Made by a program: the position numbers and the translations under genes. Shown piece after piece: positions 5,791 through 12,451 of a stretch of DNA of 12,451 nt. Each line of letters begins with the position of its first letter. The stretch's first letter is position 1. The notes below the pieces were generated by a model. That model was not told where the DNA came from. It worked only from the letters and a program-made list of their open reading frames with translations, and did not search any database. Where the stretch lies: contig WFQS01000531.1 in assembly GCA_015486915.1 (NCBI GenBank), positions 1-12,451 of the forward strand. Reading direction: 5' to 3'. The stretch comes from Desulfobacteraceae bacterium. Lineage in GTDB: Bacteria; Desulfobacterota; Desulfobacteria; Desulfobacterales; Desulfobacteraceae.

Positions 5791-7179
5791 ATGCCAAATA
5801 TAGATAAAAACATTCTAACTCTTGAAAAACTGCTTGTTGATTATATCCACTCTGTTCAGTTCAAAGAGTTACCAATGGAGGTGGTCAACTATTGTAAATT
5901 TCTTATCATGGATTCAATTGGTGTTACTTTTCCAGGAAGTCGGGCGCCTGGCTGTGATGAAATAATGACTCTTGCAAGAGCCTGGGATGCTAATGCAGGT
6001 TCCGGTGTTTTGCTTCACGGTTATAAAACAGTGCCTCCCCTGGCGGCAATGATCAACAGCACAATGATGCATGCCCTTGATTTTGATGATACACTGGATG
6101 TATCTGCTTTACATACCTTTGTCAGTGTCCTTCCTGCGGCCTTTGCCACAGCAGAAGATGTCGGACATATTGATGGGAAACTCTTTATCACGGCTCTTGT
6201 CGCAGGTGTTGATATTATATGTCGTTTGAGTCTTGCCATACAGAGACCTCTTTCCTGGATCCGAACTTCCACCTGCGGTTCTTTTGGAGCTGCGGCTGCG
6301 GCTGCTAAAATTCTTTGTCTTGATAAAAACCAGATCGCCAATGCTTTAGGGATAGTTTACAGCCAATGTGCAGGTAATGCCCAAGGGCTTGTGGAAGGTC
6401 GCCTTGTTAAACGGATGCAACCTGGTTTTGCTGCATCTGCAGGTGTAACATCTGCGTATCTGGCCAGAGCAGGTATTACCGGCAGTCGTGAATTCCTCAA
6501 TGGAAAATACGGATTTTATAATCTTTATGAAAACGGAGAATACGATGCTACCCCGATTATTAAAGATCTGGGAAGACATTTTTCTATTATGGATTTAAGT
6601 ATTAAACCATATCCGAGCTGCCGCATGACACATTCTTCCATTGATGCTGCGCTTGCAATTTTGCCGGAATTAAAAAATTCTATGGATAATATCGATGTAA
6701 TAGAGGTTTACGCATCAAAAATGGTTGCTGAAATGGTGGGCAGGCCCTTTGTAACAGGCAATAACCCACAGGTAGATGCTCAATTCAGTATCCCCTATAC
6801 AGTGAGTACGGCACTGTGTCGTAAAAATGTTGGTCTCGCTGATTTTGAGAATAGTGCAATATTTGACATTAAGGTAAAAAAACTTGCCGAAAAAGTGATG
6901 GTAATACCGAATTCAGACCTTGCTGATAAAGATATTCTGCATCTAAAGATGTGTATACGTATGACGGACGGCCAGGTTTATGAAAAATATGTACAAGCTC
7001 CTTTAGGCAATCCTGCCAATCCAATGAACAAGAGTCAGTGTAGAAAAAAATTTAATAAATGCATCATTGCAAGTGAGTATGATTTTCATGCTAACAGAAT
7101 AAAGGCGGTTTTAGATTTTATTGACAATCTTGAAACTGTAGAGGATGTGGGTGAGCTTGCTGAATTAACACTGATATGA
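5791..7179 (+). CDS. MmgE/PrpD family enzyme (2-methylcitrate dehydratase-like)
   Basis: A 462-residue cytoplasmic protein spanning the whole MmgE/PrpD fold. Known members are 2-methylcitrate dehydratase, cis-aconitate decarboxylase and iminodisuccinate epimerase, so the reaction here could be dehydration, decarboxylation or epimerisation of a di- or tricarboxylate. Conserved blocks: MMHALDFDDTLD (92-103) with H108, FGAAAAAAKIL (165-175), VKRMQPGFAA (206-215) with K207, and KPYPSCRMTH (272-281). Compared with the usual G-W-H-P-T-x-x-x-G-x-F-G block, the sequence reads SWIRTSTCGSFG (155-166), so the frequently catalytic His is Ile157. AAAGGAG (5779-5785) precedes the ATG. It opens the catabolic part of the locus, and the methyltransferase follows after 10 bases. 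Substrate unknown; it is probably not a standard methylcitrate dehydratase because no prpB/prpC genes are present. Confidence 0.88.
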   Translation: MPNIDKNILTLEKLLVDYIHSVQFKELPMEVVNYCKFLIMDSIGVTFPGSRAPGCDEIMTLARAWDANAGSGVLLHGYKTVPPLAAMINSTMMHALDFDDTLDVSALHTFVSVLPAAFATAEDVGHIDGKLFITALVAGVDIICRLSLAIQRPLSWIRTSTCGSFGAAAAAAKILCLDKNQIANALGIVYSQCAGNAQGLVEGRLVKRMQPGFAASAGVTSAYLARAGITGSREFLNGKYGFYNLYENGEYDATPIIKDLGRHFSIMDLSIKPYPSCRMTHSSIDAALAILPELKNSMDNIDVIEVYASKMVAEMVGRPFVTGNNPQVDAQFSIPYTVSTALCRKNVGLADFENSAIFDIKVKKLAEKVMVIPNSDLADKDILHLKMCIRMTDGQVYEKYVQAPLGNPANPMNKSQCRKKFNKCIIASEYDFHANRIKAVLDFIDNLETVEDVGELAELTLI

Positions 7180-7189
7180 CTGGAAAATA

Positions 7190-7864
7190 ATGAACGTAAA
7201 AACTATATTTGATTCATGTGCAATGCAATATGATCTTAACCGGCAAAAGATCATTCCGTATTTTGAAATTTTTTATAATACTGTTGTTGAATTGATACCC
7301 TTTAAACCGGAAGAATCCTTTTCTTTTCTGGATCTCGGAGCGGGTACAGGACTACTGACAGCACTGATTCTTAATGCTTTTCCGGGAGCAATGGCCAGTG
7401 TAGTGGATATTTCCGAAAAAATGCTTTACAGGGCAAAACAACGCTTTACAAACAATTCCAATGTTACCATTTTTGCCATGGATTATGCTGAAACTACACC
7501 ACCCGGCGTGCACGACCTTGTTGTATCCGCAATGTCAATTCATCATCTTGTCCATACTGAAAAAAATCAATTGATGGAAAAAATTTATAAGGTATTAAAG
7601 CCCGGTGGCATATTTATTAATGCAGATCTTGTCGAAAGTTCCACCGCTGCTGTGGGTGAAAAATATCATCGGCACTGGATGGATTATTTAAAAAAGGCTG
7701 ATCTGAGCGCTGATGAGCTTGCCGCTGTTCGTAAACGAATGACCTGTGATCTGCCTGCAACTCTTGATTCTCAGCTCATGTGGATGCAGCAGGCAGGGTT
7801 TATCGAGGTGGACTGTTATTATAAATATTTTAATTTTGTCGTATATTCCGGGAAAAAAACATAA
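7190..7864 (+). CDS. class I SAM-dependent methyltransferase
   Basis: A 224-residue Rossmann-fold methyltransferase. Motif I is FLDLGAGTGLLT (46-57) for S-adenosylmethionine binding; the end of strand 2 is VVDIS with D73; MDYAE (97-101) follows; SIHHL (116-120) is the usual strand-4 post-motif; and LKPGGIF (136-142) is strand 5. The N-terminal YDLNRQKIIPYFEIFY resembles the cap helix of small-molecule or tRNA-cmo5U-type methyltransferases. It starts 10 bases after the PrpD-like gene, so it is probably co-transcribed. No substrate can be assigned: a methyl transfer is not an obvious step in an organic-acid oxidation route, and detoxifying or trapping a reactive intermediate (for example carboxyl methylation of an aconitate-like acid) is one guess. 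Confidence 0.85.
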   Translation: MNVKTIFDSCAMQYDLNRQKIIPYFEIFYNTVVELIPFKPEESFSFLDLGAGTGLLTALILNAFPGAMASVVDISEKMLYRAKQRFTNNSNVTIFAMDYAETTPPGVHDLVVSAMSIHHLVHTEKNQLMEKIYKVLKPGGIFINADLVESSTAAVGEKYHRHWMDYLKKADLSADELAAVRKRMTCDLPATLDSQLMWMQQAGFIEVDCYYKYFNFVVYSGKKT

Positions 7865-7919
7865 GCAAAGTATTATCAAAGAAATATAAACGTAGTGTTA
7901 AGGGAGAGGTTTTGTTGTA

Positions 7920-9332
7920 ATGAGTATTGATTTAAAAAGGCTGGAAAAGGATCTATCCCGTATAGTTGGCAAGGAAAATGCCTATACGGATCGTCCTACG
8001 TCCGTAGCATATGCTAAAGATACCATGCCCTGGGACGTAGAAAATAATAATATGCCATATGCCGTGGTGAGACCGATAAACAGTAAGGAAGTATCTGAAA
8101 TTTTGAAATATGCAAATGAAAAAAAAATACCTGTGCATACCCATGGTTCAGGTACCTCGCTTGTTGGTCTTGGACGTCCAAAAACCAATTGTATTGTGCT
8201 GGACACAGGGCGAATGCAGAAATTTCAGGCATTTCCGGAAAGGGGATATTTTGAGGTAGAACCAGGAATGCACATTGGTAAGTTACGCAAGATATTATCC
8301 ACTTTCAAAGCACTGTTACCGGTATTTCCAGGCAGTGAATTGATCGCCACCATAGGCGGGTCAATAGCGGTAAATACAAGTGCACATGCTGTGGATGCAA
8401 CTATTTGTAAACCAGGTGATTATGTACTGGGCATGGAGGTAGTACTGCCATCAGGTGAAATTTTAAAAACCGGGACAGAGTCTACACGGAAACCTGCCGG
8501 AATTGAGGCCACAAAATTTCTGGTGGGATCTGAGGGACTTTTGTGTGTGATAACTAAAATCCGTATGCGTATTATCCCTTTACCCTATACTCAAAATATT
8601 GTGGCTTATTACAAATGCTCTGAAGATATCATAGATACGGTTATGGCAATGTATAAAAGAAGTATTCCTACTCCTATGTTTTTTGAATATCTCGATGAAA
8701 AAGCCTCCAAGGTGGGATTTGAGGCAGTTGGCCTTCAAGCTCCTGCCGGAGCCGTTGCCATGATGACCATCAGTTCTTCGACTGAAGCCGGATGCAAAGC
8801 CAAAGCAGATGTTTTTCTGAATTTTGTGAATGAAGGCAGCCCCATGGAATCAAAAATAGTCAAAGATCAGGATGAATGGAACAAGATATGGAGCAGCAGA
8901 GCTGAAGCTGGAAATTATGTTTACCGTCTTGGTGCAACCTTTGGAAGTGAAATTACTGTACGTGTGGACAAACTCAGGGATGCTTTCCGTGAAGCCAAAG
9001 AAATTATTTTGAACTTAGACAGCTATTGTGGAAATGAATTTTATTCCTTTGGACACATTGGTGCTCCCACAATCCATGCCTATGCATTTATTCCCACTAA
9101 GGATATATCAAATGATGTTAAAAAGGCAGTTACCATGGAGGTTAGAAAAAAAACAGAGACTTTGAATGTGAAGTATGGTGGCTGCGGAGGAGAGTGGGGT
9201 CTTACTGCCCAGCGATCATCCTTTTTAAAAGAAAAATACGGCGAGGGCTATTACAACTTTCTGGTTTCTCTTAAAAAAACTTTTGATCCCAACAACATAT
9301 TAAATCGTGGCAATCTGGAGGGCTGGATGTGA
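7920..9332 (+). CDS. FAD-linked oxidoreductase, GlcD/D-lactate dehydrogenase-like
   Basis: A 470-residue flavoprotein, full length for the GlcD/D-2-hydroxyacid dehydrogenase group. An FAD-binding type 4 domain covers about residues 40-220: VRPINSKEVSEIL at 50-62, HGSGTSLVG at 75-83, IGGSIAVNTSAHA at 145-157, and LVGSEGLLCVITKI at 201-214. The FAD-oxidase C-terminal domain follows, with FGHIGAPTIHA (377-387) and FDPNNILNRG (455-464). The usual GHIGDGN-H block is GHIGAPTIH, and the usual GEHG motif is GEWG (424-427), losing a His. AAGGGAGAGG (7900-7909) supports the ATG at 7920. The stop overlaps the next gene's GTG by four bases. It probably oxidises a 2-hydroxyacid to a 2-oxoacid, with electrons going to the two iron-sulfur proteins encoded behind it. 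Exact substrate unknown. Confidence 0.9.
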   Translation: MSIDLKRLEKDLSRIVGKENAYTDRPTSVAYAKDTMPWDVENNNMPYAVVRPINSKEVSEILKYANEKKIPVHTHGSGTSLVGLGRPKTNCIVLDTGRMQKFQAFPERGYFEVEPGMHIGKLRKILSTFKALLPVFPGSELIATIGGSIAVNTSAHAVDATICKPGDYVLGMEVVLPSGEILKTGTESTRKPAGIEATKFLVGSEGLLCVITKIRMRIIPLPYTQNIVAYYKCSEDIIDTVMAMYKRSIPTPMFFEYLDEKASKVGFEAVGLQAPAGAVAMMTISSSTEAGCKAKADVFLNFVNEGSPMESKIVKDQDEWNKIWSSRAEAGNYVYRLGATFGSEITVRVDKLRDAFREAKEIILNLDSYCGNEFYSFGHIGAPTIHAYAFIPTKDISNDVKKAVTMEVRKKTETLNVKYGGCGGEWGLTAQRSSFLKEKYGEGYYNFLVSLKKTFDPNNILNRGNLEGWM

Positions 9333-9670
9333 TCAGGAAGAAGAATGCAAAAGAAAAACTGCTTAATGAAATAGCCAAATGTAGATCCTGCAGATTTTGT
9401 GTTGATGTCTGTCCGACCTATCAGGCATCGCAGGGCGTCGAGAGCATGTCGGCTTTTGGACGTCTGCAGATTTTAAAATATCTGTTAAACGGCACCTTGA
9501 GACTGGACGATGCAATGATTTTTTGCCTTTATACATGTCTTCAGTGTAGACGCTGTGAGACAATCTGCAAAAGCAAAGGACAAAACCTGGAGATCTGTGA
9601 ACTTATCCAGCTTGGCAGGTCATTGGTATCCCCTACTTTGGTAAAGGGAGGCAAGCATGCAACAATCTAA
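9329..9670 (+). CDS. small two-[4Fe-4S] protein, GlcF N-terminal-like
   Basis: A 113-residue ferredoxin-like protein with two Cys clusters: C18-x2-C21-x2-C24-x3-C28-P and C70-x2-C73-x2-C76-x3-C80. The spacing and the SAFGRLQILKYLL helix between them match the N-terminal part of GlcF/HdrC-type subunits, so it should carry two [4Fe-4S] clusters relaying electrons from the flavoprotein. The start is GTG at 9329, overlapping the preceding stop (GTGA) with GGAGGG at 9317-9322 upstream. It overlaps the next gene by 14 bases. In ordinary GlcF this segment is fused to the CCG domains; here it is a separate polypeptide. The next gene has its own strong GGGAGG, so the split looks real rather than a sequencing frameshift. 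Confidence 0.88.
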   Translation: MIRKKNAKEKLLNEIAKCRSCRFCVDVCPTYQASQGVESMSAFGRLQILKYLLNGTLRLDDAMIFCLYTCLQCRRCETICKSKGQNLEICELIQLGRSLVSPTLVKGGKHATI

Positions 9671-10655
9671 AATTATGATTTCTCAAGCGCTTGCAACACT
9701 AAAGGACAATATGGTCAGAACAGGCGATCCTCTGGGCTTTTCAAAACCCTACTGGACAACATGGGCAGAAGGGAAAAATTTAGAAAAAAAAGGTTCCACT
9801 ATTTTGCTAACTGCCCGTATGTATCAGATGCTGCCCTATGTCATTGAGGAAACCAACATGGTGGAAACCGCAAAGCCTCTCCTACCGCTTTTATCGGTTA
9901 AGGCATTTGCGAAAATGGTGGCCATTGGCAATAACATTGCCGGAGAAGCTGTTATTAAATTTAAGGCAAGAAAAGCAAATGAAATCCGTATAAAAAGTAA
10001 CACTCTTCTTACGGGAATATTGGCAGCTCTGCGGCAGGCAGGTCAGGAACCTGCATATCTATATGAAAAAGAGCCATATAGCGGTGTACTGCTGTATGAC
10101 CTGGGACTTGAAGCGGAAATTGCTCCACATGTACACAAAGTTTATCGCCAGCTCAAAAATAGAGGAGTACGGCAGGTGATTACGGTTGATCCTCATACCA
10201 CTTTTATGCTTCGTAATGTGTATCCCAAATATATTTTAAACTATGATCTTAAGGTAAAACACTACCTGGAATATCTGGCTGAAAATTCAGAGAAATTAAA
10301 CTCACAGGGTTCCTGTGATCTTCCTGATAATTTTGTTTTACATGACTCATGCGTTATGACGCGGGATCTAAATATTATACTGCAAACGCGTAAGGTTATG
10401 AAAAGTCTGGGAATCAACCTGATACAGCCTGAGAACAACGGCCTGAACACTGCCTGCTGTGGTGGTCCTGTGGAATATGCATATGCTAACTTAAGCAGAA
10501 AAATATCTGAAATACGAATCCGGGAGCTTGCCGCAGTTTCTAAAAATATTGTTGTTACCTGCCCCATTTGCCTTATCAATTTCAGCAAATATGAAAAAAA
10601 ACTTGGAATCAGGATATGGGATATAGGCGAACTTCTTAATGCAGTGCTCAAATAA
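9657..10655 (+). CDS. CCG-domain iron-sulfur protein (HdrB/GlcF C-terminal-like)
   Basis: A 332-residue soluble protein ending in a clear cysteine-rich CCG domain: LHDSC (C232), ACCGGP (C267, C268) and TCPIC (C302, C305), with DPHTTFMLRNVYP before it. HdrB-like proteins bind a non-cubane [4Fe-4S] cluster at such motifs and act as the electron-output end of FAD/FeS dehydrogenases. The first half (about residues 45-165, including EPYSGVLLYDLGL at 139-151) aligns in layout with a first CCG repeat but has no cysteine; the first Cys in the protein is C220. Only one cluster is therefore expected. The ATG at 9657 has GGGAGG at 9646-9651. It is translationally coupled to the preceding small FeS gene and completes the split dehydrogenase. 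Confidence 0.86.
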   Translation: MQQSKIMISQALATLKDNMVRTGDPLGFSKPYWTTWAEGKNLEKKGSTILLTARMYQMLPYVIEETNMVETAKPLLPLLSVKAFAKMVAIGNNIAGEAVIKFKARKANEIRIKSNTLLTGILAALRQAGQEPAYLYEKEPYSGVLLYDLGLEAEIAPHVHKVYRQLKNRGVRQVITVDPHTTFMLRNVYPKYILNYDLKVKHYLEYLAENSEKLNSQGSCDLPDNFVLHDSCVMTRDLNIILQTRKVMKSLGINLIQPENNGLNTACCGGPVEYAYANLSRKISEIRIRELAAVSKNIVVTCPICLINFSKYEKKLGIRIWDIGELLNAVLK

Positions 10656-10723
10656 TATAGTGTTCCCTAAAAACATTGGAATAGCGTATTGATAGAAATA
10701 TCACTATCCACAAAGAGGATTTT
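10656..10723 (+). promoter_or_regulatory. intergenic region with weak promoter candidate before korD
   Basis: TTGGAA (10676-10681) and TATCAC (10699-10704) are separated by 17 bases, each matching the sigma70 consensus at four of six positions. ATAGTG (10657-10662) and CACTAT (10702-10707) form an inverted repeat around it. This is the largest gap between 7920 and the window end, so a separate transcription start for the KOR operon is plausible. Weak evidence. Confidence 0.3.
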
Positions 10724-10945
10724 ATGGCAAGGCCTAAATTAAAAGAACATATAATAAACAGAGACTGGTGCAAGGGGTGCGGGATCTGCGTTCATTTCTG
10801 TCCGAAAGACGTTCTTGAACTGGATTCAATGGAAAAGGTTGTAGCGTTGCGCCCCGGGGATTGCATATGCTGCAGGATGTGCGAATTAAGGTGCCCTGAT
10901 CTTGCAATTGAAGTAGTTACTGACCAGGATGTGAAAAATGAATAA
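10724..10945 (+). CDS. korD: 2-oxoacid:ferredoxin oxidoreductase delta subunit (ferredoxin-like)
   Basis: A 73-residue protein with two classical [4Fe-4S] motifs: C16-x2-C19-x2-C22-x3-C26-P and C47-x2-C50-x2-C53-x3-C57-P, with an additional Cys at 49. This is the small electron-transfer subunit of four-subunit KOR enzymes, passing electrons from the thiamine-diphosphate centre to soluble ferredoxin. AGAGGA (10715-10720) precedes the ATG. Its end overlaps korA by eight bases. The order D-A-B is the standard start of a korDABC operon, so a second korC is expected just beyond the window. Confidence 0.9.
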   Translation: MARPKLKEHIINRDWCKGCGICVHFCPKDVLELDSMEKVVALRPGDCICCRMCELRCPDLAIEVVTDQDVKNE

Positions 10946-12086
10946 TAATATAAAATTTGTTCAGGGAAATGAGGCATGTGTCGAGGGTGCACTTTACGCA
11001 GGCATAGATTTTTTTGCAGGTTACCCCATAACGCCTTCCACTGAAATTGCTGAGCTGCTTTCCAGAAGGCTTCCACAGAAAGGGGGAAAATTTGTCCAGA
11101 TGGAGGATGAAATCGCATCTGTCTGTGCAATTCTCGGCGCATCCTTAACAGGCCACAAGGTTATGACAGCCACAAGCGGCCCGGGTTTCTCCTTAAAACA
11201 GGAGGCAATCGGATATGCCTGCATGGCTGAAATTCCATGTGTTATTGTCAATGTCCAGAGAGGCGGTCCTTCAACGGGAAACCCAACCCATGTCGGCCAG
11301 GGAGATATTAACCAGGCAAGGTGGGGAACACATGGTGATCATTCCATCATTGCCCTGACAGCTTCCAATCACCAGGATGTTTTTGAAATGACAATTGAGG
11401 CGTTTAACCTTGCTGAAACATACAGGACTCCGGTTATCCTTCTGTTTGATGAGGCCGTAGGCCATATGCGTGAAAAACTTGTCATTCCGGAAAAAAATGA
11501 AATTCCCATTGTTAACAGATTAAGAACCGCCCTGAAAAAAGGCGTGGATTACCACCCGTATCTGCCAAGGGAGGACGGAAGACTTCCAATGTCCGATTTC
11601 GGGGGAGATCACAGGTACAATGTAACCGGCCTGCTTCACGACATGTGGGGCTTTCCTTCAAATGATCCAAAAGTTGTGAAAGGTCTTCTTCACCATTTAA
11701 ATGACAAAATCAGCAATAATATACACAGGATTACAAGATATAAGGAACATTATCTTGAAGATGCCGAGTACATTCTTATTTCCTATGGTTCCTCCGCAAG
11801 AACTGCAATTCACATAGCAAAAAACAGAAGGGCAAGAAACGAGAAACTCGGAGTCCTTGAGCTTCAGTCCCTGTGGCCCTTTCCAAAAGAAATGGTCAGG
11901 GAAAAATGCAGGAATGCAAAAGCTGTACTGGTGGTGGAAATGAATATGGGCCAAGTATTAGCCCAGGTAAAGGCATGCATTGACCGGCCTGAAACAGTTT
12001 TTCTCGCCAATCGAATTGATGGTGAACTTATAACACCATCAGATATTAAAAGTATTCTACGGGTCATTCAGGGAAGGGGGGTGTAA
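10938..12086 (+). CDS. korA: 2-oxoacid:ferredoxin oxidoreductase alpha subunit
   Basis: A 382-residue alpha subunit, normal for KorA. It binds the 2-oxoacid and pyrimidine side of thiamine diphosphate together with the beta subunit. Signatures: GNEACVEGAL (10-19), GYPITPSTEIAE (28-39), FVQMEDEIASVC (52-63), TATSGPGFSLKQEAIGYA (78-95), and the substrate loop VQRGGPSTGNPTHVGQGD (106-123) followed by THGD (131-134). The GPSTG-PT loop is typical of 2-oxoglutarate and branched-chain 2-oxoacid enzymes, so the exact substrate stays open. The ATG at 10938 lies within the korD end, so translation is coupled. korB starts one base after its stop. I assign korA by operon order and motifs. Confidence 0.92.
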   Translation: MNNNIKFVQGNEACVEGALYAGIDFFAGYPITPSTEIAELLSRRLPQKGGKFVQMEDEIASVCAILGASLTGHKVMTATSGPGFSLKQEAIGYACMAEIPCVIVNVQRGGPSTGNPTHVGQGDINQARWGTHGDHSIIALTASNHQDVFEMTIEAFNLAETYRTPVILLFDEAVGHMREKLVIPEKNEIPIVNRLRTALKKGVDYHPYLPREDGRLPMSDFGGDHRYNVTGLLHDMWGFPSNDPKVVKGLLHHLNDKISNNIHRITRYKEHYLEDAEYILISYGSSARTAIHIAKNRRARNEKLGVLELQSLWPFPKEMVREKCRNAKAVLVVEMNMGQVLAQVKACIDRPETVFLANRIDGELITPSDIKSILRVIQGRGV

Positions 12087-12087
12087 A

Positions 12088-12451
12088 ATGCAGGCAAAAC
12101 AATACATTAGAGAAAGATTTTTCCCTCACATGTGGTGTCCAGGATGCGGGCACGGTATCGTGTTAAATTCCCTTTTAAGGGCTGTGGATCAACTTGGACT
12201 TGATAAAAATAATGTTGTAATGGTGTCGGGTATCGGGTGTTCTGCAAGAATATCAGGCTATGTTGATTTCCATTCCCTGCACACAATACACGGCAGGGCA
12301 CTTGCCTTTGCAGCTGGTGTTAAATTCAGCAAACCGGAACTTAAGCTTCTTGTGCCCATGGGCGACGGAGATGCACTTGCCATTGGCGGCAATCATTTTA
12401 TCCATGCGGCACGCAGGAATATGGATATTACTGCAATTGTAATGAACAACA
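12088..12451 (+). CDS. korB: 2-oxoacid:ferredoxin oxidoreductase beta subunit, N-terminal part (cut by window end)
   Basis: The ATG at 12088 follows the korA stop by one base, and GGAAGGGGGG (12072-12081) is the ribosome binding site. The 121 visible residues contain WCPGCGHG (16-23; two cluster Cys), SGIGCSARISGY (47-58; a further cluster Cys), IHGRALAFAAGVKFS (67-81), and the thiamine-diphosphate/Mg signature GDGDALAIGGNH (92-103) closing with NN (120-121). These are the expected KorB motifs in the expected order. The remaining part, about 150-170 residues, is outside the window. It does not overlap the korB tail at 1-123, so the two copies cannot be compared here. Confidence 0.93.
   Translation, partial: MQAKQYIRERFFPHMWCPGCGHGIVLNSLLRAVDQLGLDKNNVVMVSGIGCSARISGYVDFHSLHTIHGRALAFAAGVKFSKPELKLLVPMGDGDALAIGGNHFIHAARRNMDITAIVMNN

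Noticed and set aside
10262..10651. A 129-codon minus-strand frame
   Set aside because: It is antisense to the conserved CCG motifs of the CCG-domain gene and has no features of its own.
9329..10655. Two FeS genes considered as one frameshifted glcF
   Set aside because: The second gene has its own strong GGGAGG and ATG at good spacing, and the 14-base overlap is a normal coupling arrangement; a natural split is the simpler reading.

Overview
The window looks like accessory metabolism from a strict anaerobe, most likely a sulfate-reducing Desulfobacterota (Desulfobacteraceae-like). This is inferred from gene content: two sets of 2-oxoacid:ferredoxin oxidoreductase (KOR) genes, a TRAP transporter, a GlcD-like flavoprotein with separate iron-sulfur partners, a CCG-domain protein, and moderately AT-rich DNA. 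No rRNA or other taxonomic marker is present, so the assignment is tentative. Every convincing intact gene is on the + strand.

Layout. 1-668: the last 40 codons of a KOR beta subunit and a complete gamma subunit (korB-korC), the end of one KOR operon. 669-1490: a long gap holding a two-hairpin repeat (716-848), a structured stretch without a convincing gene (about 850-1010), a minus-strand relic resembling the C-terminus of HypA (1016-1171), a 13-bp inverted-repeat pair (1211-1309), and the promoter/leader region of the next operon. 1491-4633: a complete DctP-type TRAP transporter (dctP, dctQ, dctM), with a second copy of the two-hairpin repeat between dctP and dctQ. 4868-5638: a FadR-subfamily GntR regulator with a palindrome in front of it. 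5791-7864: an MmgE/PrpD-family enzyme and a class I SAM methyltransferase. 7920-10655: a GlcD-like FAD oxidoreductase, a small two-[4Fe-4S] protein and a CCG-domain protein, which together resemble a split glycolate/lactate-type dehydrogenase. 10724-12451: the start of a second KOR operon, korD-korA-korB, cut by the window end.

Working model (inference). The TRAP system imports an organic acid. The PrpD-like enzyme hydrates, dehydrates, epimerises or decarboxylates it or a derivative. The flavoprotein/FeS trio oxidises a 2-hydroxyacid to a 2-oxoacid and passes the electrons on through FeS centres. A flanking KOR converts the 2-oxoacid to an acyl-CoA plus reduced ferredoxin. The GntR/FCD protein probably senses the substrate or a product. 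Three enzymes lack a residue or motif normally typical of their family (PrpD, GlcD, CCG protein), so the pathway may use unusual chemistry or an unassigned substrate.

The most striking non-coding signal is the dimeric hairpin repeat: two hairpins with conserved GCCATGAG and CAACA edges, separated by exactly 44 nt in both copies, with stem sequences that change while pairing is kept. A degenerate single unit follows dctM.
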